Assembly: GCF_015832195.1 (NCBI RefSeq)
Contig: NC_052021.1
Location: 29,910,786-29,974,785 of the forward strand
DNA from: Motacilla alba alba
Taxonomy: Eukaryota > Chordata > Aves > Passeriformes > Motacillidae
Length of the DNA stretch: 64,000 nt
Direction: 5' to 3'
The notes below the pieces were generated by a model, which saw only the letters and a list, made by a program, of their open reading frames with translations, had not been told where the DNA came from and ran no database searches. Both the position numbers and the translations under genes were made by a program. Of the stretch, positions 59,059-64,000 are shown piece after piece. How positions within the stretch are numbered: position 1 is the first letter of the stretch; every line of letters begins with the position of its first letter.

Positions 59059-61390
59059 CCGAGCGTGCCTTGAGGATGCTCAGTGTCTCAGAGCTGACCT
59101 TTAACGCAGAAACACTAAAGATTTATTAGGCTGACACTCTTTTTTTGTTTTCCCTGTGAATCTTTTTTATATTGGGAAAGGAAGAACAATGTGAGCCTCG
59201 CATGCTGAGGTTTCAAGGTTCTGAGCTACCTACAAATCCCAGGTAGTGACAGAGAGAGTCTGTGGGGCTGCAGAGTTAATGTTGACACTTCAACATTCAA
59301 CATTCAACATTCAACCTGCCTCTGTCCCCCAGGGCAATGGTTTTATGTGTTTGGGACCCATTTCCCCATTCTAGATTTGATATTATTTATACTATGACAA
59401 TTTCATTTCTTTAATAAGAAATATTTTCTGATCAACCTAAATTAGATAAAACCACTCAGGACAGAGTCTTCTCACTCTTTAGCTGCTTTTGGCTTGGCTT
59501 TGTTTTAAACATCCCCCCTGGATATTGTCATTTCCATGCATTTCCAAAGTACAAAAGGAATGCAGGAGACAGTCTGTGTTTATTTTTATATGTGCTTGGA
59601 ACACTTGAAACTCCTGTGCAGGAGCTGGATGCCACAATGACAGGTGCAATATAAGAACCACCTGGGCAGATTACTGCAGGCTTACTCACTGCAAACGCCG
59701 AATTCCTCGTATTTTGCATTCAGAAGGAACTTTTGGGCTTCGATCCAGTATTCAGTTGCAAAGTTGGTAATTATGGCGTAGTTAGGGAGAGGAATTAATC
59801 AACACAAGCACAAGGTCACCACTGCAGGTCTGTCTGTCTTCAATGCCAACAGGGCAAGATAAGTGGCCTTAGCAATAAGACCAAACAATGCACCTGCAGA
59901 AGGCAGGGCTGGTGTGTGAGAGCAGACACAAAACCAAGGATTTTGTGCAGTATTTTGCACTGAATACTTCTTCCACCAAAAAATAAAATAAAATTGGAGC
60001 TCTCTATATTAGGATCACTTGTCTACAAATTAAAACTGGTGGGAAAATCATCCACAAACAAAAATGGGTATGAAAAAAAAAAAAAAACCTTAATTTGCTC
60101 ATTTGTGTTCAATTCTTGCAGTACTTTGGTTTGGAATCTCTAAAAGGCACATTAAACCATACCTCATAGCCTGCAAATCAAGTGCTAATTAAAACTGCAT
60201 TAACCCTAATGAATTGGAAAGAAGAAATCTAATTGCAAAAACTTCTGTTTACCTAAGACATGCTGGAAAAACAAACCATCCCATATTTCTCTTCAGTCTG
60301 TTTTTTTTTTTCTTTCTCTCAGCATGCACACAGAGCTTCCCCTTGCTCTGTAATTTACTAAATCAACCTTTGGGGGAGGTTTTCAGCATGTAAAGCCTCT
60401 CTCATAGTGCTTTATAACCAACCTTGTACTACCACAACTTCAAAATCTATCCAACAAGTCTTAAAATCCTGCCTGGAACGAGCCTGTGCTAATGAGTCAC
60501 AGGTGCTGACTGCTACCTGCCCAATTACTTTATTATCTTCCTCCACCCTGAGCACCAGGCTGTGTTTCCTCTGCTGGGTGTAGGTGCTGCTCTCACTTGC
60601 TGGTACCAGATCTGCAATTCCATAAATTCCCTCTAGTTTAGGACAAGCCCTGTCTTGTCTTCCGTGATTTCCCACATGGATGGGGCAGAAGCATCACTGT
60701 GGAATCCACTTAATGATGAGAGCCCTAGGAGCGCTGGTGATAAATGACCTGTTGTTTGGGGCAGGAGGAACCAACCACTTTTTTTTTTGTGGTGCTCTGA
60801 TTTCTGTTTGTTTTCCTTTTAGGTCCTCCCTTCCCATTGGATGGGAACATATCTAAAACCGAATTTCCAGCAGAATGTGGGCTTGAGAAGTGATGGGAAG
60901 GGGGGAGCTAAGCTGTAAGTAGCCCCCCGAGGCTTGTTGTCCTAATGAGTACCAGGCCACGAATTAATGAAGGAGGTTTTAGGAAAACACTGTGATTTTC
61001 TTAGCCTTTCAAGCATCAGCAAATCTTCCAGAAGTCCAGACAGCTGTTTACAGTTTGCTAAGATGTTGATTGTTTACAAATTAGGTTGTCTTTGAAAACC
61101 CTGCACCTATCAGCCTGCTAATGTCACTCATCATTTAAGTGAGGGTCCTTCTCAGCCAAAGAAAAAAGGAAAACTTTGGTGGTCCGGTCTTTGGGAGCCT
61201 CCTTGGTTTTACCTCAGGAATATCAAATGTTTTTCTAACCTCCCCATTTCAGATGGTTTTGCCATGGATTTGCTTCAGCAGCCACCAATTCATTTGTTTG
61301 CAATTGTTCCAAACTGAAACAGTTTCAAGCACAAGCATCACCTTTGCTTTTTTTGTATATGCAAAATAGTTCTTGGCTTTTCTCTAGAAA

Positions 61391-61391
<1 letters not shown>
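59059..61391. other. Unique non-coding sequence
   Basis: A 7-base unit (ttcaaca) occurs nearly four times at 59289-59316. An A-run of about 15 lies near 60076. Otherwise no gene, transposon or RNA gene is recognised. Confidence 0.6.

Positions 61392-61425
<34 letters not shown>
61392..61425 (+). repeat. A34 mononucleotide run
   Basis: Thirty-four A residues follow tctctagaaac. No AATAAA signal precedes the run and no flanking duplication is visible. Birds largely lack the L1-type machinery that makes poly(A)-tailed retrocopies, so a slipped mononucleotide repeat is more likely than a retrocopy tail. Exact length may be affected by sequencing error. Confidence 0.93.
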
Positions 61426-61427
<2 letters not shown>

Positions 61428-62277
61428 AATACGATATAAAAGAGGAGCTTCTGTATGAGATTTGTTTTCTCCCTGACAGCTGTACAGCCCCACAGGCAGC
61501 ACAAATTGGCCAGGTTGTGAAGTCAAGGCCAGAGCCTTCAGCATTCAGCAGCTTCCTGTGTCTTAATGTTTCTGTTTGGGGAACGAACTGCAATTTGTTT
61601 TCATTGACCCATAGCTTCAGTTGCAGAGTGTAGGATTACCTTAATGGACCCAAACTTGAGGCACATCAACTCTATTTTTAGTCCTTTCTTGTGCCGTTCA
61701 TGCCTGGGGTGTCTGTAGAGCCTGCTGTGCTCTCTCTCTGCCCAGTGCAGCAGGATCTGGAGGGGAGAGGGAACGCTCTGGGTCTGTCTGCCCAGCCAAG
61801 GGCAGGGTGGGCCAGGGGAGTGCCCACCACCGTTCTGCTCTGCCTCTGGCTCTCGAGCACTGCTCCCCCACCCCCAGTCCATCCCAGGAGCCTGTTCCAA
61901 TAACAATTAGCCCTGACTCAGGGGCACCATAAATCAAACCCTGAGCCCCCCAGCAAGACCAATTTCCTGGCTGCAAGGGAATGTGCTCCATAATTTTCTG
62001 TGTGCCATCCAGACCCGCCGTCTAAAGGCTGCAGGTTTTTCTTTCCCATGAAGGAGTGCTGTGGTGCATCCCTGCACACCATATCACCTGGTGTTTACTG
62101 TGGACATGGACAGCAGACGCCCAGGTGGGTTATCCAGCTCATACAGGACTCAAAGCAGTGAAAGATGCACTTTTGATTGAAGGTACAGACCTGAGGAACA
62201 GGATTTCTGCTGTAGTCCTTGCCCATATTGCTGCTTTTCTTTGTGCCTCAGGTACTAGACTGGAGATAAAATTTTCC
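61426..62277. other. Unique sequence, partly GC-rich
   Basis: G+C is raised at 61690-61970, with frames on both strands. None has a recognisable product. Confidence 0.55.
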
Positions 62278-62297
62278 TTTTTTTTTTTTTTTTTTTT
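62278..62297 (+). repeat. T20 mononucleotide run
   Basis: Twenty T residues. No element boundary or duplication is visible around it. Confidence 0.9.
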
Positions 62298-64000
62298 AAT
62301 TAGATTTACATCTCCGTGGTATAGATTGTGTACTCAGCATCTGCTAAATGGGCCATAATCTCCTCAGCACTTAAATGCTCCCATATCCCACCAACAATAC
62401 CGTATTTTCAAAAACTGATGTGTTCCCCACAATCAGGAAAAGGAGTGGAATATGTTTCTCACTTTTGAAACTCAGATACTGCCAGCAGCTGTAACATCAT
62501 GGGATACACTGACAAAACCTTGATTTTCTTCCTTAGGATGCAACTTCCAGCCAGAGCTCTCCAATATAGTCAGACCACAGCTGGACAGACCTGATGCAGC
62601 CTCTTGGTGTCCTGGCACTGCTTAGAAGGCAGCTTTGAAAAAGGTCTTTGGATACCCTCAGGTATCAATAGGTTCTTTAGAAAATATACTGCACTCAGAT
62701 GAGGGAACTTGAAATCTTCTGAGCTCCTCCAAAAACTTCATGAAACCCCAAGTCAACAAGCAGAGACCCAGGGTAAGCTGCTACACAGCTCTGAAACTGA
62801 GCCTGAGGCTTTTTGAAGGCATCCACGAGTCCCTAGACTTGCACTGACTGTTTCATGCTCAATAAAAACCAGGAAAGTAATTAACAAGTAAATCAAAGTG
62901 TTCACCCAAACATTTTAAATAACTTTAAAACTGGAGCCCCTTGTGCCTGTTTGTTGTATTAGCCCTTTCAAAGAAACACACCAAAATTAACTGATTCCCA
63001 GTTCTCTTACTCATCTGCCATTCAGCTCATTATATCATTGGTCCAGCAGAGAGTAAGAATTTGTATTCTTTTGTTCCAAAAATTCAGGATCCAAAAGAAA
63101 TTGTAAAGAGTCATCCTGGGACTTAATCAAATCTTCTCACCTGAAAAGAATTTTCTTTCTTCCACGGGAAGTTCCTCTGTCAGGAAAGATTTTCCTGCCA
63201 TTTTGGGTGGAATCCAAATGATAAAACATTTTATCAGGCAATTAGCATATCAACATGCAAATCCCTATTGAAAAATGCACTGTTGACAAAACAGCTAGAA
63301 GGCAGCTCATCATGATACAGAAAAGGGAAGAAAAAAACCCAAAACCCAGCAACTTGTATCCAACCAGCCGCTGTGCTGGAGAGAGACCACAGAGGGCAAG
63401 ATTCACAGGCTTTTGGACACTCCTCAGTCAGAGTTGCAAAACAAAACTAAAGTGTGATAGGAACCAGATTATCTTGGAAAAGAACCATAACAATGGTTCT
63501 CCATTTCTGTCTAACAATCAAGGGAACAATAATTGAGATACCCTTGTTTGTTGCCTGTCTTCCAAACCAGAAATGTTCACACACAATTTCCAGCTTTTCT
63601 TTTGCTTTGCAGGCCGGTGGGAGAACTGATGTCACACAGTCAGATATCCCTGAGATTAGCAGCTGCATGACAGACCCATAAACCCCAGGTTTTGCCAGCA
63701 AGGAAGAAAAATGTATTTGAGCTCCACAGTGTGTTATTTACAAAGGGAGAACTGGTTGTTCTTTGGCTTGTCAGACAACAGAAGAAAGTGTTCTGGTTTT
63801 AGTTGCTAACCCTAGGTCCTGTACAGTCAGTACAGTGGATGGAACAGCTTCCCAGCCCCAGGTGGCTCAGGAATGCCAAATATTTTGAGACCTTCTATAA
63901 CTACCACAGAGGGAGAAGTCCTCTTTCCCCCCCACAGTTGTCCTTGACACTCTGCCTCTTCTCCACCTGCACTGCTCTAAGAAACTTTGTTTTTATTAGT
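62298..64000. other. Unique non-coding sequence
   Basis: I see no gene, transposon or tandem repeat up to the end of the window. Confidence 0.6.

Overview
This window looks like nuclear DNA from a bird, most likely a songbird (Passeriformes). The evidence comes from its mobile elements. There are three truncated CR1 LINE copies with typical avian 3' ends, and two of them still encode remnants of the CR1 ORF2 C-terminus. There is a tRNA-Ile-headed SINE with a CR1-type tail, the arrangement described for zebra finch TguSINE1. There is also a complete solo LTR of a type I associate with passerine endogenous retroviruses. The rest is AT-rich, CpG-poor and intron-less, with the microsatellites expected of an animal genome.

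I found no protein-coding gene, exon, rRNA or functional tRNA that I can defend. The open frames are short, lack recognisable domains, and are either chance frames or translations of simple repeats. The window is best read as a gene desert or the inside of a very large intron. The longest unexplained frame (225 codons, 13433-14110, minus strand) and the CpG-rich block near 57.9-58.5 kb are the only places where I would look for an undescribed transcript.

Layout. 1-7580: unique AT-rich sequence with a perfect 11-bp-arm palindrome resembling an RFX X-box (4392-4417). 7581-8106: minus-strand solo LTR flanked by a 5-bp target-site duplication. 8730-9110: AT-rich segment full of homeodomain-like sites, a candidate conserved element. 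9893-10510: two minus-strand CR1 copies in tandem. 13.4-14.2 kb: moderately CpG-rich segment with the 225-codon frame. 20921-21033: GAGAAG hexamer array. 22754-22868: plus-strand CR1 tail. 24559-25025: five-unit 93/94-bp minisatellite, followed at 25.2-25.6 kb by a CpG-dense block. 28.2-28.6 kb: cluster of simple repeats (TA/CA, A20, G13). 28.6-43.6 kb: long unique stretch with two faint ancient-repeat remnants. 43647-43739: ATT array. 43.7-54.9 kb: unique sequence, with GC-rich islands at 51-51.7 and 52.1-52.4 kb. 54934-54991: AC array.

57.4-59.06 kb is the densest region. It holds a candidate conserved AT-rich element, then a CpG-island-like block with a hairpin, a TA array, a GC box and a perfect core match to the CTCF motif. 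After these come a 250-bp homopyrimidine tract with two canonical G-quadruplex motifs on the minus strand, and then the SINE. 59.06-64 kb is unique sequence with A34 and T20 runs.

Nothing here amounts to a demonstrated new biological system. The best lead is the 57.8-58.8 kb cluster, a candidate insulator or promoter beside structure-forming DNA. The minisatellite next to the second CpG-dense block comes next.
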